Shown here piece by piece: positions 49,955 through 60,525 of a stretch of DNA of 64,000 nt. Below the pieces are notes generated by a model. It was given only the letters and a program-made list of their open reading frames with translations. It was not told the origin of the DNA and made no database searches. The number at the start of each line of letters is the position of its first letter. Position 1 is the first letter of the stretch. This stretch comes from Topomyia yanbarensis (taxonomy: Eukaryota > Arthropoda > Insecta > Diptera > Culicidae), in the NCBI RefSeq assembly GCF_030247195.1, contig NC_080672.1, positions 8,060,001 through 8,124,000 on the forward strand. Direction: 5' to 3'. Position numbers and translations under genes: made by a program.

Positions 49955-50902
49955 ACTGATCTCATTTTATTGTCAAACATGTTATCACAATATTCTCAAC
50001 TTCTTCTAGCGAGGGTAGATTCATAGACTGTTTTTCATCATCAATCGTTTTTCTGTGTTTTCATTCTCTATTTGATTGTCCATTCTATGATAACCGCTGG
50101 CAGTTGTCTTTGTTTAATTTGACAACAGATTTCTCATCCTGATCCTATCTGATCCCGCAGAACTTTTCTTTTTTGTGCTGAAAATAATCCCGTAAAATTT
50201 TTGCAAATCTTTCCAGCAAAAGCTTACTTCGATCTTCGAAAAATCTTTCTCGTGGTACCCCTTCTTACACCGATAAAATTTTATACCGGCTCTCACTTGA
50301 ATGTGTAAGTTGCCTGTATAGCTGTAAGCATTCGACTCACAGTCTGGATTTTCTCGTTTGTCGCCATTATTGGTCATTCAACGTCGCTACAGCCGTTCCA
50401 CAGATGCCCTTTTATGATTCCTAACACTTTGTGACTGTAGTAGACCGCCTCGTGAACCTGATACCTTGCTGTGTTTAGTTTATCTCTGATTAGTAGCTCA
50501 TATATTCGTTCGTTGAGCTTTTCAACATATTCTTTTGCAGCATCCTGATTCAACAGTCACTGTTTGACCAAGCACGTAAATAGTTCTCTCTCAGCACATC
50601 ATGGTCAAAATCGACGATTTTTGGAAGATACTAACATCGGCGACATCAACGAAATTACCATTTGTCGAAACCTGGTTGTTTTGAAAACACGTTTCGCCAT
50701 TCAGATGTCTACAGGTGTGTTTCCGAATATTTTGTTGTACTAAGTAAGTATCACACATATCCATTTCTCTGGCTGCTGCGATATTGACGTTTATGCTGTC
50801 GTTGGTGGTTCTGGGGAGACTCTCATCTTCAATAACTAGGCGAAAAAATTCTTCAATTACAACAAAATGCACCCAGTGCGTACTAATTTTGACAAATTCC
50901 AT
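49955..50902 (-). pseudogene. Degraded unidentified gene of the TTAA element (about 300 codons, several frameshifts)
   Basis: Transcribed leftward from just inside the right end. The start ATG at 50900-50902 opens 103 codons (MEFVKISTHWVHFVVIEEFF). Then, in shifting frames: KIVDFDHDVLRENY near 50580-50620; LNQDAAKEYVEKLNERIYEL with HEAVYYSHKVLGIIKGHLWN at 50390-50550; FEDRSKLLLERFAKILRDYF near 50170-50250; and MNLPSLEEVENIVITCL near 49975-50025. The helical, charged, compositionally normal pieces indicate a real ancient protein. I do not recognise the family and see no clear piggyBac DDD signature. The start region is conserved at 58108-58150 in the other copy. Confidence 0.55.
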
Positions 50903-51419
50903 AGTGTTGCCGATATGAATGTAAACAAAAGGTTACTTTCATAAAACTTTCGGACAGGAAATTGCGATTCAAGGGCCTTTTTGATGGATTCTGTTGACTC
51001 GAAGAGCTTTCTTTGGGTGTCACAAAGGGATCAAGGTGAGTGGAGTACTATCTATTTGGTAGAAGCTTAGATAAACTGCCCAGAAAATCACAGCGTCAGG
51101 TAACATTATGGCATTGCAATCTGTACTAGGCCTTTAGTTTTCTGGACAGGAAATTTTTGCTAAGAATGAATGAATTAATTTTATATTCATTCCAAAATAT
51201 TTTCTATGCTCTATTTTAGGTATTGAAGTGATTTGAACGCCGTCAGCGCCGTAAGTACGGTGAAAAAAATCGTTATATGCAGCAAGTAAATATTCACAGT
51301 TTATTATGAAGTGGTCCGATTAGGGGGTCCTCTACTCTCAAAAAATCGATTTTTCTTTCTTTGATAAATTTCAATATATATGTATCTGAGAATACGCAAC
51401 AGAAAGAATTTGGTGAAAA

Positions 51420-51740
51420 TCATATTCCTTGGCATGTTTCTGAGAACCGAAAGGTACCCATCTCCGACCGGTTCTGAGGAACTAAGCGCGGCGCACCACA
51501 ATGGCGCTTGTCTATGGAAAAATCATTGTTAAAGAATTCACCGGTCCATGGCCTCTTGTTTTTTTTTTTGGAAGAGAAAATCGTACGGAAGAAAGAATGC
51601 GTCAGACATGTTGAGAAGCGTATGGGAACGAGATTACGATAACTGAAGAAAGAAAACAATGGTTGGGAAAGAAAAGAGAAAGTTGACGGACAAATTAATC
51701 GGCGAGCTAACAAAATTTTATGGGCGGTGAAACTCAAATT
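51420..51740. other. No supported gene
   Basis: A 124-codon minus frame (51420-51794) overlaps the transposase-like plus-strand fragment and has low-complexity Ser/Phe composition. I take it as a shadow. Confidence 0.4.
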
Positions 51741-51742
51741 CT

Positions 51743-52238
51743 GTGGAACATATGCCAAATGCAATCTGGGCTTCACTCGAACACTGCTTGTCATCAGTCC
51801 GAAGCAAAAGAACTTTAGAAACTTTCGGACACGTCAGAATCTACGAAAGTCTATCATCTAATGATTTATTCGAAAATTGCTTAGAAGCTCACACCCAAAA
51901 CATCAATGAGTCTCTGAATAGTAGTATCTGTGCCTTAGCGTCAAAACACTTGCACAAATTCTGGCAGGCAGGTGGTTAATGTTGCGACTTATTTGGCAAT
52001 CAGTATCTTTAACCAAGGATTTTCATCGACGTTACAAGCTATGGAGGTGATGGGAATGAGGACTGAAGCTGAAAAATATGCTACTCGCCTCGACGGTGAA
52101 CGAATCACTCGCTCTGAACGCAAAGTGGGTGTTGCGGCAAAACAGGCTCGGATTCAACAGAGGGAGCAAAATGTGGACAACCAAAAACGTGTTCGTGATG
52201 AGGAAGGTGAACTCTACGGCTCCGGTACAGCAGATTAA
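51743..52238 (+). pseudogene. C-terminal fragment of a transposase-like protein (TQN-x-NES motif family), one frameshift
   Basis: The first frame (51743-51979) contains IYESLSSNDLFENCLEAHTQ directly followed by NINESLNSSICAL. The second (51972-52238) continues with ISIFNQGFSSTLQAMEVMGM and a highly charged coiled-coil-like tail (RKVGVAAKQARIQQREQNVD). The C-x4-TQNxNESxN block followed by a helical Lys/Arg/Gln-rich tail is, from memory, the end of the Mutator-like transposase domain proteins common in arthropod genomes. The N-terminal catalytic part is missing and a shift at about 51970 separates the pieces. Confidence 0.5.
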
Positions 52239-52244
52239 CTAGTA

Positions 52245-53240
52245 AGATACTAGAATCGAGTTATACACCGTACTTAATCTTTAAACGCGTTGCGTTGCGT
52301 TACGTCGCGTTGTGACGATGATTTTGGCGGATTGCACACTGACTTCATCATGTTTGACTGCTGATTATCTAATGAGGTTACTTAGGAAGTGGTAAGTAGG
52401 AATTCGTACCAATCCGACCCATATTAAAACCTCGACAGTATGAGTAATGAGCCGGATCACTATTTATTGTGACAGCATTCAAAACAAAATCGCTATTCCT
52501 TTTCTACGATATATTTATTGGGTTGAAAACTACCGAGTGACACGTTGTACAGACAGAGTTATGATAGCTCAAGATGTTATAAATCAAGGAAAGTGTTTCA
52601 TATTTTCCAAATCGGATTGTTTGTGAAATACACGTATACGAATGATAATATCGAACATTGACGGGAAATACAAAAGATCGTTGGCCTGAGGCACGGGTTT
52701 GTCGGCAATAACGGAACTCGAAATAAGATTTATAAAAACAGACGCTGCGAATTTTCAGTACGTATTGACCCTTGATAATCGATACTAGTCAGATTGAAGT
52801 CTTATTGGAGCTGATTTCCGAACAACTATCTATTGAGAAAAAATATTAATCGAAGGTTGAATACAAACCGAACTTACAAAAGAAAACCAAGAAATAATTT
52901 TGAGCTACCCAAAATAACCATTAACTGTACCGAAAGATTCACTCTGCCAGACGAATACACTGCCAGTTTCACGCGCGCGTCGTTTGTCCCCCTTCCCTGT
53001 CAGTATACGACCACAGATCCTGAACGATCTTCACTAGTGCCACTCACGTTCGAAACGAAGCTGAGACAGGGGGTTAGGGATAGCACCTGACCCAGTCCCG
53101 AGTTTAAGCAAAAACGGTAAAAGAAGACCTGTATCCCGGTTGGCACCGCGGGGAGGTAAGGGCTAGGAGTTCTGTATCAAAGGTGAATGGCGACATAGAT
53201 TGGCCTCATGTTGCACGATAATACAGCTTTGCCAACCAGT
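52245..53240. other. No gene seen; short TTTAAACGCGTT motif repeated
   Basis: ATCTTTAAACGCGTT occurs at about 52276 and again at about 53248, both rightward, 0.97 kb apart. No coding motif was found. An 85-codon plus frame (52833-53090) has ordinary composition but no recognised domain. Confidence 0.4.
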
Positions 53241-53352
53241 ACTTTATCTTTAAACGCGTTTTCCTTAAAGTGATGGTTTTTACGCGGTCAAGTATGACTT
53301 TTCATAGAAGTGCTGCTTCGATTTCAATATTTTTTCATACATACCGCTGTGC

Positions 53353-53527
53353 TTTCCCGAGAGGGATTTGCAAAATGTTAATTTATTTCATTTTTATAGC
53401 CCCTAAAAGACCAAAAAATGACGTAAATATTGGAAATTTTTACAAGTCGTTGCATATTTACAAATTATAAAATAAAAAATCAAATTATAAAATTATAAAA
53501 TAAAAAAAATCCCTCTCGGGAAAACAT
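53353..53527. repeat. Short inverted repeat TTTCCCGAGAGGGATTT
   Basis: TTTCCCGAGAGGGATTT at about 53356 is mirrored by AAATCCCTCTCGGGAAA at about 53507, bracketing about 135 bp. It may be a very small MITE. No target duplication was identified. Confidence 0.45.
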
Positions 53528-53638
53528 AACCAACATGACTATGATTATAAAAAATATGAGTTTTCTGATTACAGATTACCCAATTTGCCACAACTTTACT
53601 TAAGCGGGCCCATGCAGTTTCAACATCAATGTCATCAA

Positions 53639-54125
53639 CAGGCATTGCATTTATCGCTCATATGAGTAAATGCGCCCGGATAGTTTGCTACTGCGACAAT
53701 AAAAACTCACATTTTCACACGAAAAGCTATTGGCGCTCACACAACTTCTCCGGATAAATACAACGTGTTATTTCTCCGGATAAACAAAACAGCCGGAGAA
53801 TGAGCGAATGAGTTTATCACGGTATCCTTTTAACGTTCGCTGCTATGCTGTCGTTATTCAAAAACACGAAAAAACAAGTCTATCACACTTCTTTGCCGCT
53901 TTTCTTTGTAATTAAGTGTATTTTTTGAAGTTTTGATTGATTTCCACAAAATTAAAATTTTATCACCTTCTCCGGTGAGAAGGAAAAAGTCAAATAAATT
54001 ATATCCGGAAAATCATTCTCACGCTATTTGTGGAGACGGAGAATTTTGCGACTCATCTTATCTCGGAAAAGTTGGACATCGGATAAGCTTTTTCTCGCGT
54101 GAGTGAGAGAGAATTACAATGCCTG
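53639..54125. mobile_element. 487 bp hAT-type MITE, 8 bp target duplication GTCATCAA
   Basis: The ends read inward as CAGGCATTGCATTTATCGCT and CAGGCATTGTAATTCTCTCT. GTCATCAA lies directly outside both (53631-53638, 54126-54133). At least six copies of a CTCCGG/CCGGAG motif are spread through the interior in both orientations, like the subterminal binding repeats of hAT elements. No coding frame. Confidence 0.92.
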
Positions 54126-54677
54126 GTCATCAATAAAGTTTCAAGGTCGCGAGAGATTTTTCTTTTCATCTTCAAAAGTAAAATTGAAAAGTCAAAACAT
54201 CTAACTTCAAAATAAAAAGTTCCATTGAGTATCTGCTTTAAAATTTATTGCCAAAAAAGTGCTAAATTTTAAGCCGCGCGAGTAGAAGACCCCCTTAAAA
54301 GTCCCTCTTACTACGAAATTATTGTATACGTGCAATTCCAACAATCTAAAAGAAAAGTACCTGACACAAGAAAATATTAGGATACACACAAAAACCTCTT
54401 GTATAAGATTCCGCATTTTATTCAAACAATAACCGGGGAAAATCACCGTTACCGATTTATTAAAATAAAAGCTATGCTTCTCATAGCTGGCTATCCGAAG
54501 CTAGAGTTGCTTATTTGGCCAATCGTATCGATACAACAAATAATGAATTTCCCAAATCCTCGGTAGCCGGTTGCCCAGAGCAATTATTACATGATAACGC
54601 TATTGGCACATTTACACGTAACTCTCCCCTTCTCCTGATACATGTGGAGATGCAGAGGATTCCTCGGTCTCTAGTAG

Positions 54678-54712
54678 CGTCATGTATCGGACTAACATTC
54701 CTTCCTTTCCGC
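54678..54712 (-). repeat. GGAAGGAATGTTAGT motif, third site
   Basis: The minus strand reads GGAAAGGAAGGAATGTTAGT followed by CCGATACATGACGC, similar to 32752-32787 and 35248-35284. Confidence 0.6.
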
Positions 54713-54879
54713 GGCCGGCGTCGGCATTAATCAACATGCAACATGCAATGAACATATTTCAATCTCAATTAATTCTGGTCAATAACGGAGTAACAACCAC
54801 GAGTGATCTCGTCTGCTTATGCTTAATACTGAATTTGGTATTTCATGCTCAGCAGAAATAGCCATTTAAATCCAACTAT

Positions 54880-55470
54880 CGAATAAATTCATAATATTAT
54901 GCTAGCAATCTATTTCGCAACATTAGACCCATTATATCACTCCATTGAGAAATTTTATTTTCCAACAGTATGGAGTGAGAGCAAAAATTTCAGTAGTGAA
55001 TGTATTTTAAGAAAGCTGAAATATTTTATTTTAAGAAAGGCAAAATGTATCGTACTGCTAAATAGTGCGATATCTGAATAATGCTTTGCATCCCCTGTTG
55101 GATTGGTGATCGATTAGCAGATGAAGCTTTGAAACTGTATTTCAATTAAACTAGAGCAATATCCCAAAATAGCAGGTTGAAATTTTGTTCGCGCTCTCAA
55201 ACTAAAAAAACAACAAAAACAAATCAAACGCATCAAGCTAGTGATCGAAAATATGTATGTTCAATGTGTAATACTCGTATGCACGATAAGCAAGGCTATA
55301 CCATCAAAGTTTTGCCTCTAGAATACCAAACCTTAGCAAAATTTACATAATTTGTCATCGTTGACTTACTCGTTATATTTGAAAAATGAATAATTTGATC
55401 CCTTACGTAATGTATGCATGAAGCTGGACTGAGTCAATCACAAGCCCTAGCTCCTGCCGAAGGCGCTACC
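54880..55470 (+). repeat. Diverged duplication, copy B (partner of 47890-48640)
   Basis: See copy A for the shared blocks. Copy B keeps a perfect 9-base hairpin stem (TCACTCCAT / ATGGAGTGA) around an AT-rich loop near 54940-54980; copy A has one mismatch in the stem. Confidence 0.65.
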
Positions 55471-55494
55471 TAAATTTTACATTAACCAAAACAT

Positions 55495-55927
55495 CTAAAT
55501 GCCACCTTTACCTTTAGCATTACATAGGTTGTTACAATTGGCACCAAACTTTAGAAAAAAAAACAACTGGAGTAAATTTGACAAAAGCCTGTTGACCATC
55601 AGTAATCCAAGCAATTTGATGCAGAAGACTAAATCCGACCACAGCATAAGATCATCGTGAGATCTCAGAAGCAGAAATAGACACGTTTGAAGGCATTGTT
55701 TCATGTACGCCTGTCCATCAACCATTCCGGTTGTCACGAACGGTGTGCTCCGCTTCCCACACGAACGGATTGCTTGCTAAATCATGATTTTTTTTTTTGC
55801 AAATTAAAACATTCCATGAAGCAGCCGGACATCTGTTTCTATGAAGGTCAGGTTTTGTGAACTTTTTACATGCATAGGTTTGGAATACCCGATCATTCAC
55901 ACGGGATGCGGAGATCCATTTTGGCAA
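55495..55927 (-). pseudogene. Tc1/mariner-type transposase fragment, frameshifted
   Basis: The minus frame 55718-55927 contains WISASRVNDRVFQTYACKKF followed by KPDLHRNRCPAAS. After a frameshift, 55495-55737 continues with TTGMVDGQAYMKQCLQTCLF followed by LLLRSHDDLMLWSDLVFC, where functional relatives have LFWPDLASxHY. This is the region leading to the second catalytic aspartate of mosquito Tc1/mariner-group transposases (ITm type). The W-x-D aspartate is kept, but the third catalytic residue region is not recognisable. No terminal repeats were identified around it. Confidence 0.6.
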
Positions 55928-56104
55928 CTCTTTCTTTCCAATTGACAGCTTAAAATTTTTGTTGTACTATTTCAAAACAGGACCATTCCCAGCATCTTGC
56001 TAATTGCACGGTGGGAGATCCGAATTATCTAGTTACGTGCGCAATATTTGCGCCGCTGATGCTCTGCCTACTCCATTTTCGCAACGGTTATTTGAACAAT
56101 TACA

Positions 56105-56430
56105 CTAAGGTTTTTTTACACGGTTTTCGCAATTAGCACGGTTTTTTTAGGCACGGTTTTCGCAATTAACACGGTTTTTCGCAAAAATATTCTAAGTCCT
56201 TTTAAAGGCAAAAGACTTAGACGATTTCTCAACAATTTTTTTTGCACGGGTTTCGCAAAAATGTTCTAAGTCCTTTTGGAGGCAAAAAACTTAGACGATT
56301 TTTGATCAATTTTTTTTTGCGCGGATTTCGCAATTAACACGGTTTTAGCAAAAATCCTTATGAAGGCAAAAGACTTAGACGGGTTTTGACCAAGTTTTTT
56401 TTGCACGGATTTTGAAATTTACACGGTTTC
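56105..56430 (+). repeat. Tandem degenerate repeat of CACGGTTTTCGCAATTAACACGG type
   Basis: Units contain CTAAGTCCTTTT, GGCAAAAGACTTAGACGATT and TTTTTTTGCACGG. Three unit-like copies, 75-110 bp apart, are visible. A relative of the last unit occurs at 10055-10140. Confidence 0.7.
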
Positions 56431-56459
56431 TGCTTTTCCATTTTGAATGCAAAGAATTT

Positions 56460-57695
56460 CGAAGATTTTTGGAAAAGTGGAAGTGATTGCTTTTGGAACA
56501 GCATTAACGAGTAGATGCCAAATGTTCATGTCTGAGGCCATTTAGAAAACCAAGATGGCGACTTCCGGTTCAGTGGAAATCTCTGAAACCCCATCAATAT
56601 GGCTGTTTTTGGAACGGGATTGATGAGTGGACGTCAGATATCGATGTTTAAGGCCATTTTGAAAACCAAGATGGCGACTTCCGGTTCATTGGAATTCTCT
56701 GAAACCCCATCAATATGGCTGTTTTTGGAACGGGATTGATGAGTGGACGTCAGATATCGATGTTTAAGGCCATTTTGAAAACCAAGATGGCGACTTCCGG
56801 TTCATTGGAATTCTCTGAAACCCCATCAGTATGGCTATTTTTGGAACGGGATTGATGAGTGGACGTCAGATATCGATGTTTAAGGCCATTTTGAAAACCA
56901 AGATGGCGACTTCCGGTTCATTGGAATTCTCTGAAACCCCATCAGTATGGCTGTTTTTGGAACGGGATTGATGAGTGGACGTCAGATATCGATGTTTAAG
57001 GTCATTTTGAAAACCAAGATGGCGACTTCCGGTTCATTGGAATTCTCTGAAACCCCATAAATATGGGTATTTTTGGAACGGGATTGATGAGTGGACGTCA
57101 GATATCGATGTTTAAGGCCATTTTGAAAACCAAGATGGCGACTTCCGGTTCATTGGAATTCTCTGAAACCCCATCAGTATGGCTATTTTTGGAACGGGAT
57201 TGATGAGTGGACGTCAGATATCGATGTTTAAGGCCATTTTGAAAACCAAGATGGCGACTTCCGGTTCATTGGAATTCTCTGAAACCCCATCAGTATGGCT
57301 ATTTTTGGAACGGGATTGATGAGTGGACGTCAGATATCGATGTTTAAGGCCATTTTGAAAACCAAGATGGCGACTTCCGGTTCATTGGAATTCTCTGAAA
57401 CCCCATCAGTATGGCTATTTTTGGAACGGGATTGATGAGTGGACGTCAGATATCGATGTTTAAGGCCATTTTGAAAACCAAGATGGTGACTTCCGGTTCA
57501 TTGGAATTCTCTGAAACCCCATCAGTATGGCTGTTTTTGGAACGGGATTGATGAGTGGACGTCAGATATCGATGTTTAAGGTCATTTTGAAAACCAAGAT
57601 GGCGACTTCCGGTTCATTGGAATTCTCTGAAACCCCATAAATATGGGTATTTTTGGAACGGGATTGATGAGTGGACGTCAGATATCGATGTTTAA
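56460..57695 (+). repeat. 116 bp satellite array, main block (about 10.6 units)
   Basis: The marker AAGATGGCGACTTCCGG recurs with the ATG at 56555, 56671, 56787, 56903, 57019, 57135, 57251, 57367, 57483 (one variant base) and 57599, exactly 116 bases each time. The first unit is clearly diverged; central units are almost identical. Variant bases show that units 4-5 recur as units 9-10, 580 bp apart, which is a five-unit higher-order pattern or local duplication. The 72-codon minus frame across it is an artefact. Confidence 0.97.
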
Positions 57696-58610
57696 CGGAC
57701 CACTTCAGAGTCAGCTTGGATATTACCTTAGTGCAGAGAACGATTTTTTTCACCGTGCCTATGATAGATGCAACCTTCAATTCGCTTCATACCCTAAAGC
57801 AAAGCATAACAATTATTTTAGAATGAATATAAAATAAGTATATTCATTCGTACGGAAGATATCCTGTCGAGAAAATTGGAGACCTATGACAGGTTCATAT
57901 AGTATGACGTTATCGTGCGCTGCTATTTTCTAGACAGGTTATCTTCACTAGTACCCTAGAGAAAGCACTCAACTCACCTTGATCCCTTCGTGACAACCGA
58001 AGAAAGCTTTCCTAATTTATAGAAACTACAAAAACGGCATTAGAGTCGACTTTTCCTATCCGAGAAAATTATGAAAATATTTCAATGTTTACCTTTATAT
58101 CGGCAACACCATGAAATGTGCATGCACTGTGTGCATTTTGTAGTAATTTGGTCAGAACTTCATATTGAATACGTCAAGACATGATTATTTGAGCATAATT
58201 AAGTATTTTTGTATACTACAACTTAGACAGCATGCTTTATATTGAACAAAACTGCTTTGACACACATTCATTTTAATTATCGCTCAATAATTGAGTGAAA
58301 CATACTTGCGTTTCTGGCCATTTATAGTAGATCATTTATTACATTGTGAAAACGTTTTGCCTAAAATTTTATTCCATGGCCATCTAGCTAGTTTTTCTCG
58401 TGTTTGTTGACAGTAGTAGCATCACTTGCATTGCTGTCATGCATTTTATCTAGCTAGCTAATTGAAAAAGGGCAATTTCAATTTCAGGGAACCGATACGA
58501 ATAAAAATGAAGAAATGCATTAGACGATATTTCAGATTTTAGTAGCGCCCGTATCTAATGGGGGCAAATAATCAAAATGCTTCATTCAGATATAGGTATT
58601 ATCGTTGCTG

Positions 58611-58735
58611 TTGAAAACTGTGAAATCCAACTAGTGACAATCGTATTTTTTATACTCTATGCAATCAAATCACTACTACGCACCTGCACAAAAGAAAAAT
58701 GGATCGGCGCTAGTTGGATTTTCTAGTTTTCATCT
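58611..58735. mobile_element. 125 bp mini inverted-repeat element
   Basis: TGAAAACTGTGAAATCCAAC at the left is mirrored by GTTGGATTTTCTAGTTTTCA at the right. The termini carry about 26 bp of imperfect pairing around a 70 bp centre. Confidence 0.5.
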
Positions 58736-58919
58736 GTAACGACAATAAATTGGTCCTAAAGGTATTACTTCAATGAAAATAGTTGACTATTCAGTCTGCT
58801 CAAAATTGTTATTATCCAATAATAAATAAATAGAGGGTGTCAGTCTACACCGAATCTAATAACGGGTTGGAAACGACGAATAAGGATTATGATCTTACGA
58901 TCGTACCTAGGCAAGGATT

Positions 58920-59410
58920 TGTGCAGAACCGAACAATTACGAATACTGTGACCAAGTTGATTAAATTATGAGTAATAAACCTCGTACTCATGAAACTAGT
59001 TGTGTTTCTAAAAAACTAGTTCGCTCCGAATATATAAACGACGTTACATTCGAACGTTTAGTTGGGTAACTATGGTTGTTTCTTGGGCATGTTTAGTTTT
59101 TGTGATGATTCTTGTTCAAAATTTGGAGATATACTACATCAACTAAAAAAGCCGACAGGTGAACAATGTTCATGATTTCAGGAGCTTAGTCGCGATTTTC
59201 GCAATTTCTCATGACATTGCCGAGATATTTTACTCATGAGTTCACAATCGGATTTTTCTGGCAGAGTAGCGTGATTTATGTTCACGATTTATATATTATA
59301 CTAGGAATCATGAACCAGTTCATGAATACATGAATAATATTTGTTGATTTTGTGAACTGGCACTGATATTGAATCGTGCCTAATATATTAGGATTCATGA
59401 ATTACGTTTA
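58920..59410 (+). repeat. Partial diverged relative of the 7135-8759 foldback
   Basis: Shared blocks in order include GTGACCAAGTT, AATAAACCTCGTA, TCATGAAACTA, TTGGGCATGTTTAGTTTTTG (with one change at 7346) and TCATGATTTCAGGAGCTTAG. Termini are missing. Confidence 0.65.
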
Positions 59411-59467
59411 CGTTCTTTACACTTCTTCTCTGTCATGTTTGTGATTCTATGTATTCCAAGTATATTA

Positions 59468-60414
59468 CCCAAGCAACATATTTTGTAGTAAAATAATATT
59501 AACAACTAATAATGAAATCAAATCACATGTGATAATCTAGCCGAGGTGAACATGATCTCAACTGTTTCATCATCAAAAAAGCCCAAGGCGGAGTCTATTT
59601 GTAACTTGTCATGAAAACGTACGCTGTATTGAAAATCAATTTTGCCACCTAGTTTCAAATCGAGTTCAATTATGTTTGAAAAATTTTCGGCGTTGAAACA
59701 ATGTGATGTGATTTTGGCAAGATAATTTGGAATATTTGAAAGCAAATATTTTGCTCTTCTATACTTAAATTTCACCGGCGCATCTAGATTTACTGTGAAT
59801 TTTTCAATTTTACGTTTATATTTTCAATGCGCCCTCACATAAAATCAGGAATGGATGAAAATATAACAATAAGATATAGCGCTCCAGACAAATGACGCAG
59901 TTGTCGATTGCGCCTACCAATATGCAATTCGAATATAGTGCTAAAATTTATGAGAGCATCATGGCGGTCTTCTCGTTGTGGCTTACTCGTTGACAGAAGA
60001 AAGAACGAATACAAATGCATCGATAACGCCATCTCGTTGTTGCAAATTTGTTTTGTTAAAATGTCGACAAGTATTTTCCAAGTTTACAAGTATTATGTTC
60101 TTTATATGATACTAATTGCAAACAAACGCTGACAGCTGCTTTCCACTATAGTGTTGAGTTACTTTCAACTAACAGTTATCAAACATAATAGGCTCCACCT
60201 ACTAACTATCGCTTAGCGTCGGTGTTGTTAAAAGGAAAATAATTCATTTAGTCAACAAAACTACTTTTTACGGTTCGATTAGCAGCAACAAACTTGTTTG
60301 TGGTCTATTAGCAACAATACATGGTCTGAAAAAATGCTTTGATACTTTCCTACAACTGATATTCAACCAAATAGCTTAAAATTTTTCTTTGACTTGTTAC
60401 ATATGTTGCTTGGG
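59468..60414. mobile_element. 947 bp element, TIR CCCAAGCAACATAT, TA target, nested in the TTAA element
   Basis: CCCAAGCAACATAT at the left is mirrored by ATATGTTGCTTGGG at the right, with TA outside both. It lies wholly inside 57696-61167. It contains a minus-strand open frame (59518-59830), described separately. Confidence 0.75.
59518..59830 (-). CDS. Unidentified open frame inside the 947 bp TIR element
   Basis: The frame reads IEKFTVNLDAPVKFKYRRAK and later IELDLKLGGKIDFQYSVRFH, ending LGFFDDETVEIMFTSARLSHVI's final residues before a stop. It has balanced composition and alternating charged and hydrophobic residues, unlike the AT-driven frames nearby. No in-frame ATG is evident near the beginning and the upstream side runs into stops, so it is probably the last exon or a fragment. 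I do not recognise the family. Confidence 0.4.
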
Positions 60415-60525
60415 TACTGATTTTATCATATCTTTGATTTTTATTACGATATCTTTGATAAACTACATCTATGTAATACTTATTTGAACGAGTTGAGTTT
60501 TTTAACTAACGGGTGGTAAATGTAA

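Larger units (their letters stand above)
48674..51318. mobile_element. TTAA-type (piggyBac-like) element, copy A
   Basis: The left end follows TTAA (48670-48673) and reads GAGAGCACTTCAATGG. The right end reads TGAAGTGGTCCG before a degenerate target (ATTAG). The outer 390 bp on the left (48674-49068) are homologous to the reverse complement of 60800-61167, and the outer 420 bp on the right (50890-51318) to the reverse complement of 57696-58130. The element therefore exists as two copies in opposite orientation. The interior differs: it holds a degraded gene (49955-50902) and a LINE fragment (49070-49560). TTAA targets are the hallmark of piggyBac-type elements. Confidence 0.75.

Noticed and set aside
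51034..51215. Possible exon with AAG-GTGAGT donor and TTTTAG acceptor, conserved in the inverted copy near 57990
   Set aside because: Conservation is explained by the shared ends of the TTAA element, and the strand is opposite to the element's recognisable gene; chance matches to splice consensus are common.
51420..51794. 124-codon minus frame
   Set aside because: It overlaps the transposase-like plus-strand fragment, has low-complexity composition and no motif.
56460..57695. CRISPR-like array because of regular direct repeats
   Set aside because: The repeats are contiguous 116 bp satellite units with no unique spacers, in eukaryotic DNA.
57562..57780. 72-codon minus frame and 57643-57837 plus frame
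   Set aside because: They are artefacts of reading across satellite units into the inserted element.
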